The notes beneath the pieces were generated by a model. The model searched no databases, had not been told where the DNA came from, and saw only the letters and a program-made list of their open reading frames with translations. Position numbers and translations under genes: made by a program. 64,000 nt of DNA from Lachnospiraceae bacterium (GTDB lineage Bacteria > Bacillota > Clostridia > Lachnospirales > Lachnospiraceae), in NCBI GenBank assembly GCA_017396555.1, contig JAFQLS010000002.1, forward strand, positions 32,379-96,378, given 5' to 3'. Of this stretch, positions 1 to 7,668 are shown one piece after another; position 1 is the stretch's first letter, and every line of letters begins with the position of its first letter.

Positions 1-291
1 TACTACACCTGGATTTCTGCACGCCAAAGCAATATATGGTAGATTCTGTATTCTGAGTATCTTAAATACTACATTCTTCCATATAATAGGTTTCTCTTCA
101 GTCTCATGTATAACGCTTATCGTCAACTCATCATCCGCTACATTAACGTATTTACCATCATAAACAATAGGTTCAACAACAATAGTATCCGACTGAACCT
201 TATACACCCTTGTCTCAACCGTAATAGACTGCTTCTGTCTCTGTAATTTAAGTATTATAGGGCTACCTTCCACCAGATCATGAAAAAACAT
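1..291 (-). CDS. Partial protein, possible YcgR/PilZ-type N-terminal domain
   Basis: An open frame of 97 codons starts at ATG 291 and runs off the left edge without a stop. An AAAGAGGA ribosome binding site sits about 7 nt before the ATG. The N-terminus reads MFFHDLVEGSPIILKL and continues as alternating beta-strand-like sequence (VYKVQSDTIVVEPIVYDG). This resembles the YcgR-like N-terminal domain that precedes PilZ (c-di-GMP binding) in Lachnospiraceae, but that is an impression and the PilZ part would lie outside the window. The gene is real by start and frame; the function is uncertain. Confidence 0.6.
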   Translation of the reverse strand, partial: MFFHDLVEGSPIILKLQRQKQSITVETRVYKVQSDTIVVEPIVYDGKYVNVADDELTISVIHETEEKPIIWKNVVFKILRIQNLPYIALACRNPGVV

Positions 292-376
292 ATATAGTCC
301 TCTTTCTATCACATTAATATACTACTTAATATTATATACTTTTTTCCTACCCTCTGCAACATATTTCGACATAAAC

Positions 377-1720
377 TTACCTAATTAGCTTTGTAATCAA
401 ATCCTTATTCTTTTTCCATGTTTTCTTATATTCCGATTCCGGCAATGGACATACCCCATAACCATTTTCAATAATAATCTCCGGTATATTCTTATCAAGT
501 ATAGTCCAATTATAGCTTAATCCCTCAGGCTCTGACTGTTCACCTAAAGGATATCCGGTTATCTTCGAAATCTTTCGAGCCAATTTGTAGGTTTCTGTAT
601 AAATTTCGCCACTTTGTCCAATGTCCCAATACACTAAATTTCCCATTGAATGGTAAGAAATAATAAAATCAAAATTGTATTTATTAACAATTCTCTTAAT
701 TATTCTTGTTTCTCGTTCCGAATCAGCCTTTCTGCCAGAATACATAGAACTTCCCGGTGTTCCTGTCCTCTCCCAATGATTACTAAAATTACGATTAATA
801 TCTACGCCTCTGGCGTTTGCTTTCCATCTCTCATAATTAGATATACCTGACATTCCTTTGAGTTTGTTTCTAAGTTCTTTATTCTTGATTCCATTTGCAC
901 CAAACTGACTAATACACACTCCATCCGGATTTAGCATAGGCATCATATATACACAGGTTCTATTAAACAAATCTCCATATGTGAATTTCTCATCATACAT
1001 AGCATTCCAATTATTTAAATAATATTCAAGCTGGGCCATACATATTGCTGAGTTCATATATTCACGTCCATGTATGGTTGACTGTGCCAAAATTTTCTTA
1101 TCTGCATTTTTATTTCCAAGACATATGATATAAATATTTCTTCCATCATAGGTTTTCCCAGCCACCTTATATGTAAAATAGTCAGGATATTTTTCTTTCA
1201 ATAATTTCAAGTCATTATGCATTTCTTTGTATGTATATAATTTCTCCCTAATCTCTACAATTCTAAGCTTATTCTTTTTATTCTTAACCTTACTTTTCAC
1301 CTTAATTATTGAAGAATAATCACTATATATCTTCTTATTTTCATTTTCAATATAGGTCCTTACCTTATAGTAGTAGGTATCAGTAGCTTTAACCTTATCC
1401 TCATAGGTATTTTCAGCAGTTGTTGCTACCCTTCTATATCTTCCATCTTTCTCTTTTGACCTATACACACAATAACCATCTGCATTTTTAATCTTTTTCC
1501 ATTTCAATTTGATAGTTCTTGCATATTTTCTTGTATACTTAATTATTTTAGCAGACTTTGGTCTTTCCATCTCACTATCCTCTGATTCACTATTTAAGTC
1601 TTCACTACTATAATAATTAACATCTGTGTCAGATATGACATTTTCCTCAGCAAATGCACATCTAATATTTATTAAACAAGCACAAACAGCAATAAATAAT
1701 ACTCTATTAATCTTACTCAT
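377..1720 (-). CDS. Secreted M14 family zinc carboxypeptidase with Fn3-like domain
   Basis: 447 aa. A hydrophobic signal peptide covers residues 1-24 (cleavage probably after CAFA). Residues ~55-145 look like a fibronectin III domain. The rest is a peptidase M14 domain. The zinc ligands are visible as HGRE near residue 217 (HxxE) and the His of ISYHS near 356. The substrate-binding NARGVDINRNF motif and the catalytic Glu of IIIENG near 418 are also present. All catalytic residues are intact, so it should be an active exported metallopeptidase, perhaps acting on cell-wall peptides like the gamma-D-glutamyl-diamino acid peptidases of the same family; the substrate is inferred. An AAGGA site precedes the ATG. 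It is divergent from the riboswitch-controlled ABC operon. Confidence 0.85.
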   Translation of the reverse strand: MSKINRVLFIAVCACLINIRCAFAEENVISDTDVNYYSSEDLNSESEDSEMERPKSAKIIKYTRKYARTIKLKWKKIKNADGYCVYRSKEKDGRYRRVATTAENTYEDKVKATDTYYYKVRTYIENENKKIYSDYSSIIKVKSKVKNKKNKLRIVEIREKLYTYKEMHNDLKLLKEKYPDYFTYKVAGKTYDGRNIYIICLGNKNADKKILAQSTIHGREYMNSAICMAQLEYYLNNWNAMYDEKFTYGDLFNRTCVYMMPMLNPDGVCISQFGANGIKNKELRNKLKGMSGISNYERWKANARGVDINRNFSNHWERTGTPGSSMYSGRKADSERETRIIKRIVNKYNFDFIISYHSMGNLVYWDIGQSGEIYTETYKLARKISKITGYPLGEQSEPEGLSYNWTILDKNIPEIIIENGYGVCPLPESEYKKTWKKNKDLITKLIR

Positions 1721-1779
1721 AAATTATTTTTCCTTTTTATTTTATTATAGCATTAAATAAATTTTTTTGTTGATTTTTG

Positions 1780-1808
1780 TTGACAAAACAAATTATTTTT
1801 GTTAAATT
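1780..1808 (+). promoter_or_regulatory. Sigma-A promoter for the riboswitch/ABC operon
   Basis: A consensus -35 TTGACA (1780-1785) and a -10 TAAATT (1803-1808) are separated by exactly 17 nt. It lies just upstream of the riboswitch aptamer, so it should start the leader RNA about 1815. Confidence 0.7.
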
Positions 1809-1816
1809 AAATAAAA

Positions 1817-1978
1817 CTTCTTAAGGGAGTAGTCGGCATCCTAAGATGCGATAAATCAACATCATGATTTCATATAAACATATTGAAATCTGGTTTATCT
1901 TAATTGACGAGACTTAAGTATAGCTAAGCTGTACTTGTCTCTTTTTTCACAAGTACAGCAAACGTACTTGTTTTTTTA
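1817..1978 (+). promoter_or_regulatory. yybP-ykoY (Mn2+) riboswitch with two terminators
   Basis: The leader carries the family hallmarks: AAGGGAGTAG (L1, 1823-1832), an ATAAATCAACATCATGATTTC segment answering to the central helix, CTGGTTTATC, and ACGAGACTT (L3) with P1 formed by CTTAAG at 1820-1825 and 1913-1918. The 3' strand of P1 overlaps a terminator hairpin: GAGAC...GTCTC (1909-1941) with an inner 9-bp stem, followed by six T. A second hairpin CAAGTAC/GTACTTG (1950-1970) is followed by seven T, and GCTGTACTTG (1928-1937) can pair with CAAGTACAGC to prevent it. Ligand binding would stabilise P1 and block the first terminator, so this reads as an ON switch for Mn2+. The ligand is inferred from the family. 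Confidence 0.72.
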
Positions 1979-2008
1979 TTGCATTTTATAAGGAGAAAAG
2001 AGGAAATT

Positions 2009-2707
2009 ATGAAAATCAAAATTAATGACATCCACAAATTTTATGGAGAAAACGAAAGTCGCGTTGAGGTTCTTAAAGGAATTGACTGTGAGATTAATGA
2101 TGGTGAAATCTGTGTTTTACTTGGTCCATCAGGTTCAGGCAAATCTACACTTCTTAACATTATCGGTGGAATAGAATCTGCGGATTCAGGAAATATAGAA
2201 ATCGGCGACAGCAACACCTTAAATATGAACGAAAAGGATTTAACCCTATATCGACGTAACCATCTTGGATTTGTATTTCAGTTCTATAATCTTATTCCAA
2301 ATCTTACAGTTAAAGAAAATATTGAAGTTTGCGCATATATAAGTTCAAATCCGTTAGATATTGACGAATTACTTAATGTACTTGGCTTATATGAACACAA
2401 GGACAAAATTCCTTCTCAATTATCAGGCGGACAACAGCAACGTTGTGCTATAGGAAGAGCTCTTGTAAAGAATCCTGCAATCCTTTTATGTGATGAACCG
2501 ACAGGTGCTCTTGATTACCATACATCTAAGGAAATTCTGACATTGATAGAAAGAATTAATAAAAAATACAATAACACAATAATAATTGTAACTCATAACG
2601 ATGCCATCAAAAATATGGCCAACAGGGTATTAAAAATGCATGATGGACAAATCACACAAAATTACATAAACGAAGCTCCGATATCTGCTACAGATTTAGA
2701 TTGGTAG
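2009..2707 (+). CDS. ABC transporter ATP-binding protein (MacB/LolD type)
   Basis: 232 aa from the ATG at 2009, which has AGAGGA five nt upstream; an upstream TTG in the same frame lies in the terminator and is unlikely. Walker A is GPSGSGKST, the Q-loop is VFQFYNLIPNLTV, the signature is LSGGQQQR and Walker B is LLCDEPTGALD, all intact. This is the MacB/LolD/FtsE-like class that pairs with FtsX-type permeases. It acts with the permease encoded directly downstream. It is one of the few plus-strand operons here and sits behind a Mn2+-type riboswitch, which is unusual for this transporter class. Confidence 0.9.
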   Translation: MKIKINDIHKFYGENESRVEVLKGIDCEINDGEICVLLGPSGSGKSTLLNIIGGIESADSGNIEIGDSNTLNMNEKDLTLYRRNHLGFVFQFYNLIPNLTVKENIEVCAYISSNPLDIDELLNVLGLYEHKDKIPSQLSGGQQQRCAIGRALVKNPAILLCDEPTGALDYHTSKEILTLIERINKKYNNTIIIVTHNDAIKNMANRVLKMHDGQITQNYINEAPISATDLDW

Positions 2708-2716
2708 GTGATTCAA

Positions 2717-4978
2717 ATGAGAAACCCATTAAACAAAAGGCTTCCAAGAGAACTAAGAGCAAATGCAGGAAAATACATAGGTCTATTATTAATTTTTGTT
2801 GTAACCATCATGGTAGGTTCAGCATTTATGGTTGCACTTGACTGTTCTAATAATGCACTTAAGGAAAACGAAAAAGAATGTCTTGTTGAAGACGGACAAT
2901 TCGAGCTTTTGGAAAAGCTGGATAAAGAAGTACTTGAAGAACTGTCAAAACATGGAATAACCCTATGTTCTAACTTCTACTCAAGCACAAACGGCTATAA
3001 TAAAAATGCAAAAATCATAACCTTTAATGAAAGAAATGAAATGAACCTACCTTCAATATTTGAAGGTAAATTACCATCAACAGATAATGAAGTAGCTATA
3101 GACCGATTATTCGCATACAACAATAATTTATCTGTAGGAGATGAAATAGAACTTTTAGGCAATAAATTTATTATTTCCGCTACAATTTCTCTACCTGATT
3201 ATACTTCACTATTTAAAAACAATCAGGATCTTATGATGAATGCTTATGATTTTGGTGTAAGTATTGTAACTGAAGAAGGATTTGAAAAATTTGACGAAAA
3301 TCAAATTACCTATCGTTATTCTTATCGTTTCAACGATACTTCATTAACGTATGATGAAAAAAATGAGATTGTAACAGATATTCAGACTACTTTGGTACAA
3401 AATGGTGCAAATATCCAAAGCTATCTCACAGCAAAAGAGAATCAAAGTATAACATTTTTAAAGCTGGACATGGGCAAGGATGGTCCTGTAATGCAGGTAT
3501 TCATCCATATTCTTATATTGGTAATTGCATTTGTATTTACTATTCTAGCTAACAACACAATCGAATCTGAAGCAGCAATAATCGGAACACTTAGAGCCTC
3601 AGGTTATCATAAATATGAGATAGTTTTACATTATTTATGGCCAACCATAATCATTGCTCTTATTGGTTCAATAATTGGTAACATTTTAGGATACAGTATT
3701 ATGCTTGAGCCATTTAAAAACCTGTACTACTCTACATACTGTCTGCCTCCAATGGAATTAAGTTTTAACACCAATGCATTTATTACAACAACCATACTTC
3801 CTATTCTTATTATGATACTTACAAATGTTATTATTTTATACAAAAAGCTTTCTCTCTCACCTTTAAAATTCTTAAGAAAAGACCTTAAAAAGAAAAAGCA
3901 GAAAAAAGCCATACATTTACCTATGTTTTCATTTATAAATAGGTTTCGAATAAGAATTATATTACAAAATAAAGTTAATTATCTTATTTTATTCTTTGGG
4001 ATATTTATTTCAAGCTTTCTTCTTATGTTTGGTATAGGTTTAAAACCGCTCATGGAACATTACTGTGAAGAAATTGACGATACTCTTCCATATGAATATC
4101 AATATATATTAAAAACGCCTGAAGAAATTGATGATGTAACTGCCGAAAAGATGCAATTATATAACTTAGTCACTTACTATAAGCTTGGTGATTTAGATAT
4201 AAATGTTTCATTTATGGGTATAACAGATGATACAAAATATTTTAAAAATATTAAACTTCCGGATAAAGAAGGCTGTATAACGGTCACTAAGCCTTTAGCT
4301 CAAAAGCTTAATCTAAAAATTGGTGACAAAATAACTTTTGAGGACGAGTACACTAACAAAGAATACTCATTAGAGGTTACAGAAATCTGTACTTATACCA
4401 GCAGTATGGGTGTATTTATGAAAATCCAGCAGTTAAATAATATGCTCAATTTGGACACTGCCAGCTACAATTCATATATTTCAAACGAAAAGCTACCTAT
4501 CAACGAGTCAAATATTATAAAATATATTACTCGTGATGATTTAATTGGTACAACTCTGCAAATGCTGGACTCCTTTAATGGTATATTTGAGATAGTAAAT
4601 GTATTTTCTATCCTTATATATATTGTAATAATGTATATTTTAACAAAAACGGTTATTGAAAAAAACTCGCTATATATTTCATTTATGAAGGTATTTGGAT
4701 ATAAAACAAAGGAAATTAACAAACTATACCTTAATGCGACTACATTTACAGTTATAGTTTCATTATTCATTTGTATACCAATTGAAATAATTTGCTTTAA
4801 ATATGCACTTGTATATATTTCGAGCTTAATTGAAGGATATCTGCCATTTTATCTACCAACAAGTGTATATATTACAATACTCCTTACCGGTATAATAGCT
4901 TACCTTTTAATAAATTCCCTTTTAATTCTAAAGGTAAGAAAAATACCTATGAACGAAGCTCTTAAAAATAGAGAATAA
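2717..4978 (+). CDS. ABC transporter permease, duplicated FtsX domains
   Basis: 753 aa from the ATG at 2717, preceded by AGGTGAT; a GTG at 2708 is in frame but too close to the Shine-Dalgarno. It has an N-terminal membrane anchor (~24-45), a large external domain, a first FtsX block with three membrane segments (~255-385), a second anchor (~425-445), a second external domain and a C-terminal FtsX block (~625-745). This is the MacB-like architecture of lipoprotein or antimicrobial-peptide exporters. It begins 9 nt after the ATPase stop, so the two are co-translated partners. Substrate unknown; a link to Mn2+ or envelope stress would follow only from the leader. Confidence 0.85.
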   Translation: MRNPLNKRLPRELRANAGKYIGLLLIFVVTIMVGSAFMVALDCSNNALKENEKECLVEDGQFELLEKLDKEVLEELSKHGITLCSNFYSSTNGYNKNAKIITFNERNEMNLPSIFEGKLPSTDNEVAIDRLFAYNNNLSVGDEIELLGNKFIISATISLPDYTSLFKNNQDLMMNAYDFGVSIVTEEGFEKFDENQITYRYSYRFNDTSLTYDEKNEIVTDIQTTLVQNGANIQSYLTAKENQSITFLKLDMGKDGPVMQVFIHILILVIAFVFTILANNTIESEAAIIGTLRASGYHKYEIVLHYLWPTIIIALIGSIIGNILGYSIMLEPFKNLYYSTYCLPPMELSFNTNAFITTTILPILIMILTNVIILYKKLSLSPLKFLRKDLKKKKQKKAIHLPMFSFINRFRIRIILQNKVNYLILFFGIFISSFLLMFGIGLKPLMEHYCEEIDDTLPYEYQYILKTPEEIDDVTAEKMQLYNLVTYYKLGDLDINVSFMGITDDTKYFKNIKLPDKEGCITVTKPLAQKLNLKIGDKITFEDEYTNKEYSLEVTEICTYTSSMGVFMKIQQLNNMLNLDTASYNSYISNEKLPINESNIIKYITRDDLIGTTLQMLDSFNGIFEIVNVFSILIYIVIMYILTKTVIEKNSLYISFMKVFGYKTKEINKLYLNATTFTVIVSLFICIPIEIICFKYALVYISSLIEGYLPFYLPTSVYITILLTGIIAYLLINSLLILKVRKIPMNEALKNRE

Positions 4979-5000
4979 AGATTTTGATATCTCACTAAAA

Positions 5001-5074
5001 AAGATATGTTCCCTCCTGAGTAACACGTTTATGTTATTTCACTTGTCTACCCAGAAGGGGAACATATCATTTTT
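5001..5074. terminator. Bidirectional terminator
   Basis: GATATGTTCCC (5003-5013) pairs with GGGGAACATATC, flanked by A-run on the left and T-run on the right. It can end both the plus-strand ABC operon and the minus-strand DUF4097 operon, which converge here. Confidence 0.75.
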
Positions 5075-5142
5075 TATTCTCCCAATTTTTGTGTTTGTTT
5101 TTTACAGTACTATATATTGATTCAAGCTTTTCAATTTTATCA

Positions 5143-6054
5143 TCAACTTTGTTCAACCGTTATCCTAATATCTCCTGTATCTGTAATAATCTCACATTTA
5201 CCTCCGTTTGTAGTCTTTGGAACATCAACTTTTCCTAAATCTGTATCTGTAATAAAGCTTTTATCGGTAAGCAGATTACCCTCCACATCTCCTGTATCAG
5301 TTTCCACAAAAATTTCATTAGCATCGGAAGCATCAAATCTAACATTGCCTGTATCTCGTTTAATTGAAATTGTTTCACTTGCAATAACATTATTCAAATA
5401 TATATTTCCGGTATTTCCACGCGAAGTAAGGTTTTTACACTCAAAATTATTTAACTTAGTTTTACCGGTTGATACCTTAAAGCTTGCATCACCTTCACAA
5501 CTTACATTAGAAGCAGTTATTCCACCTGTTGAAGTCGAAAGCTCAAGATTTCCTACCATTGCTTCTTCTACACATATACTACCTGTACTTGACGAAATAC
5601 TAACATTCTCAAACATAAAACCTGCTTGTATTTCAACATCTCCTGTACTTTCTTTTATAGACAGTTCCATGTATTCAGATTTCGGAAGATACACAGTTAC
5701 CTTAGGTGAACCAATATTAATACCTATATAATCATACCACGCCCTATTATTGTTAACTTCAATAATAAGTTTATCCTCTTCAACATTAACAGAATGTTTT
5801 GATTTTTCTTCTTCGTAACATTCTACCTTGCATTTCTCATTCTCAGATAATACAAATTTTATATCTGCAATATCCATATCCATAGAAATACTACTAAATT
5901 CCTCATCTATTTCATAAATATTTGTTTCATATTTTCTTGTATTAATTTTATCAAAATCCCACTTACAGACCGACATTACAATCACAAAAATGATTAGTCC
6001 GATAATCACAAATGAAGTTGCTACACCAAGCCATACTTTTGTAACTTTTCTCAT
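5143..6054 (-). CDS. DUF4097 family beta-strand repeat membrane protein
   Basis: 303 aa with one N-terminal membrane helix (~9-29) and a long extracytoplasmic region built of short repeated beta strands of the STGDV/DTGDI kind. This is the DUF4097 (putative adhesin / LiaF-like) fold. Its ATG shares one base with the stop of the upstream HAAS gene (TAATG), so translation is coupled. The PadR-HAAS-DUF4097 trio is a common Firmicute arrangement thought to sense or buffer envelope stress. The role is inferred from context. Confidence 0.8.
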   Translation of the reverse strand: MRKVTKVWLGVATSFVIIGLIIFVIVMSVCKWDFDKINTRKYETNIYEIDEEFSSISMDMDIADIKFVLSENEKCKVECYEEEKSKHSVNVEEDKLIIEVNNNRAWYDYIGINIGSPKVTVYLPKSEYMELSIKESTGDVEIQAGFMFENVSISSSTGSICVEEAMVGNLELSTSTGGITASNVSCEGDASFKVSTGKTKLNNFECKNLTSRGNTGNIYLNNVIASETISIKRDTGNVRFDASDANEIFVETDTGDVEGNLLTDKSFITDTDLGKVDVPKTTNGGKCEIITDTGDIRITVEQS

Positions 6055-6653
6055 TATGCTTCCTCCTTTTTCACAAAACAGTTCTTTATTACTAATACCA
6101 GTTTTTTTGTAAAAACTAAAATACCTTTTGTTACGACCTTACATCCATAAAATGTAAAAATAGAAAATCCCACACATACAAGTCCTGCTGATATCATTGC
6201 CATTCCGGGTAATAGACTGCCATTACACATCAAGCCAATGCCTGCTATGATACTTCCAAACGAACTCGCTGCCAATGCCACAAAAACTGACCATAACGAA
6301 ATAATAACCGACCAAAATGCAGCATATAATGAGATGAATACTGCAATTATCGCAATACCTAACGGAAGCCATATTACCGAACTCAATATTAAAAGCACAA
6401 TCTCTAATCTATTTAATCGTCTTTTCGGTTTTACTCTTTCTTTTGCCAGCTTTGCAAGAGGAATATCTGATATTGTCTGACTGATAATCGTATCAATATC
6501 TCCGGCCTCTGCAACAGCTTCCTCTTCCGGAAGCCCTTCCTCCATTCTATCCTCAATCATTTCATTGTAAAAAGTCAATCTCTCTTCTATATCATCCTGT
6601 GGTAAACCTGACAACCCTTTTCGTAATTTCTTAAGAAATTCTTGTTTAGTCAT
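6054..6653 (-). CDS. HAAS/DUF1700 membrane protein
   Basis: 199 aa from the ATG at 6653. The Shine-Dalgarno AAGGAGG touches an earlier ATG (6662), so the ATG nine nt further on is the better start. Residues 1-60 (MTKQEFLKKLRKGLSGLPQDD) are the HAAS helical domain typical of DUF1700; four hydrophobic segments follow. It overlaps the padR stop by eight nt and the DUF4097 start by one. HAAS proteins pair with PadR-type regulators and probably relay a membrane signal. Confidence 0.85.
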   Translation of the reverse strand: MTKQEFLKKLRKGLSGLPQDDIEERLTFYNEMIEDRMEEGLPEEEAVAEAGDIDTIISQTISDIPLAKLAKERVKPKRRLNRLEIVLLILSSVIWLPLGIAIIAVFISLYAAFWSVIISLWSVFVALAASSFGSIIAGIGLMCNGSLLPGMAMISAGLVCVGFSIFTFYGCKVVTKGILVFTKKLVLVIKNCFVKKEEA

Positions 6654-6966
6654 TATTATCATCCTCCTTAGTTACAAACTTGTATATAGCTAAAATTTCT
6701 TTCCAATCTTCCATAAAATCTTCAATACGCTTCAAGCCCTGACCTGTAATATGGTAATATTTTCTTAACCTTCCACTATGCTCAACCGTATAAACTGTAA
6801 GCATATCCGCTGTCTCCAAGCGTTTCAAAATTGTATACAAGGTAGATTCAGAAAGCTCCAAATATGGTTTCATATCTTTAATAATTTTATAACCATATGA
6901 ATCTTCACTTTTTATTGCTGCCAAAACACAGACATCTAAAAGTCCTCTTTTTAACTGAATATCCAT
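6646..6966 (-). CDS. PadR family transcriptional regulator
   Basis: 106 aa from ATG 6966, behind AAAGGAGGT. The winged-helix domain is compact: LKRGLLDVCVLAAI, then YGYKIIKDM and STLYTILKRLE, the recognition helix typical of PadR. The short C-terminal helix is that of subfamily-2 PadR proteins. It heads the operon with HAAS and DUF4097. A perfect dyad covers its -10 region (6985-7009), so it probably represses itself. Confidence 0.9.
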   Translation of the reverse strand: MDIQLKRGLLDVCVLAAIKSEDSYGYKIIKDMKPYLELSESTLYTILKRLETADMLTVYTVEHSGRLRKYYHITGQGLKRIEDFMEDWKEILAIYKFVTKEDDNND

Positions 6967-6984
6967 ACAATACCTCCTTTTATG

Positions 6985-7019
6985 CAATACATCGTACCAC
7001 GAAGTATTGTGTTTGTCAA
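6985..7019 (-). promoter_or_regulatory. padR operon promoter with overlapping operator dyad
   Basis: On the minus strand, -35 TTGACA (7014-7019) and -10 TACGAT (6991-6996) are 17 nt apart. The segment 6985-7009 is a near-perfect palindrome, CAATAC-T-TCGT-GGT-ACGA-T-GTATTG, covering the -10 box and part of the spacer. This position suits autorepression by PadR. Confidence 0.75.
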
Positions 7020-7028
7020 GATTTTATC

Positions 7029-7065
7029 AAAAAAGACGATATAGCATTATGCCATATCGTCTTTC
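7029..7065 (-). terminator. Terminator after rubrerythrin
   Basis: GAAAGACGATATGGC on the minus strand pairs with GCTATATCGTCTTTTTT; stem of about 12 bp followed by a T-run, 34 nt after the rbr stop. Confidence 0.8.
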
Positions 7066-7098
7066 AACATCATTATTATACTGTTTATACACCTTTTC

Positions 7099-7641
7099 TT
7101 AATAATTCTCTGCTCTTACTTCAAAGAATGCCTGTGGATGATAACAAACAGGACATACCTCAGGTGCTTCAAGACCAACTACAACATGTCCACAATTTCT
7201 ACATTCCCACATTGTAACTCCACTCTTCTTAAATACCTCCATAGCTTCAACATTATGAAGTAAGGCTCTATATCTTTCTTCATGCATTTTCTCAATTGCT
7301 GCCACACCTCTAAACTGTGCTGCTAATTCAGTAAATCCTTCTTCTTCTGCATCTTTAGCCATTCTTTCATACATATCTGTCCATTCAGCATTTTCACCTT
7401 CAGCTGCATGAAGAAGATTTTCAGGTGTACTTCCAAGTTCACCTAATGCTTTAAACCAAAGCTTTGCATGTTCCTTTTCATTTTCGGCAGTTTTTAAAAA
7501 CATAGCAGCAATCTGCTCATAACCAGCTTTTTTTGCCACAGATGCAAAATATGTGTATTTGTTTCTTGCCTGTGACTCACCAGCAAATGCCTCCCATAAA
7601 TTTTTCTCTGTTTTTGTTCCTGCATACTTATTTGTTGCCAT
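7099..7641 (-). CDS. rbr: Rubrerythrin
   Basis: 180 aa. The N-terminal ferritin-like four-helix domain shows the diiron Glu and ExxH motifs ([32 protein letters not shown]). The C-terminal rubredoxin domain has the FeS4 cysteines in CRNCG and CPVCYHPQ. It reduces hydrogen peroxide in the cytoplasm, a normal oxidative-stress defence in strict anaerobes. AAGGAGA precedes the ATG. It follows the 756-aa cNMP-like gene by 27 nt and ends at a good terminator. Confidence 0.95.
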   Translation of the reverse strand: MATNKYAGTKTEKNLWEAFAGESQARNKYTYFASVAKKAGYEQIAAMFLKTAENEKEHAKLWFKALGELGSTPENLLHAAEGENAEWTDMYERMAKDAEEEGFTELAAQFRGVAAIEKMHEERYRALLHNVEAMEVFKKSGVTMWECRNCGHVVVGLEAPEVCPVCYHPQAFFEVRAENY

Positions 7642-7668
7642 GACTAATTCTCCTTTTCATTATATTTA

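Noticed and set aside
5117-5731. 204-aa plus-strand ORF inside the DUF4097 gene
   Set aside because: It is a shadow of the repeat-rich DUF4097 frame; Val/Ser/Pro-rich antisense reading with no start signal.
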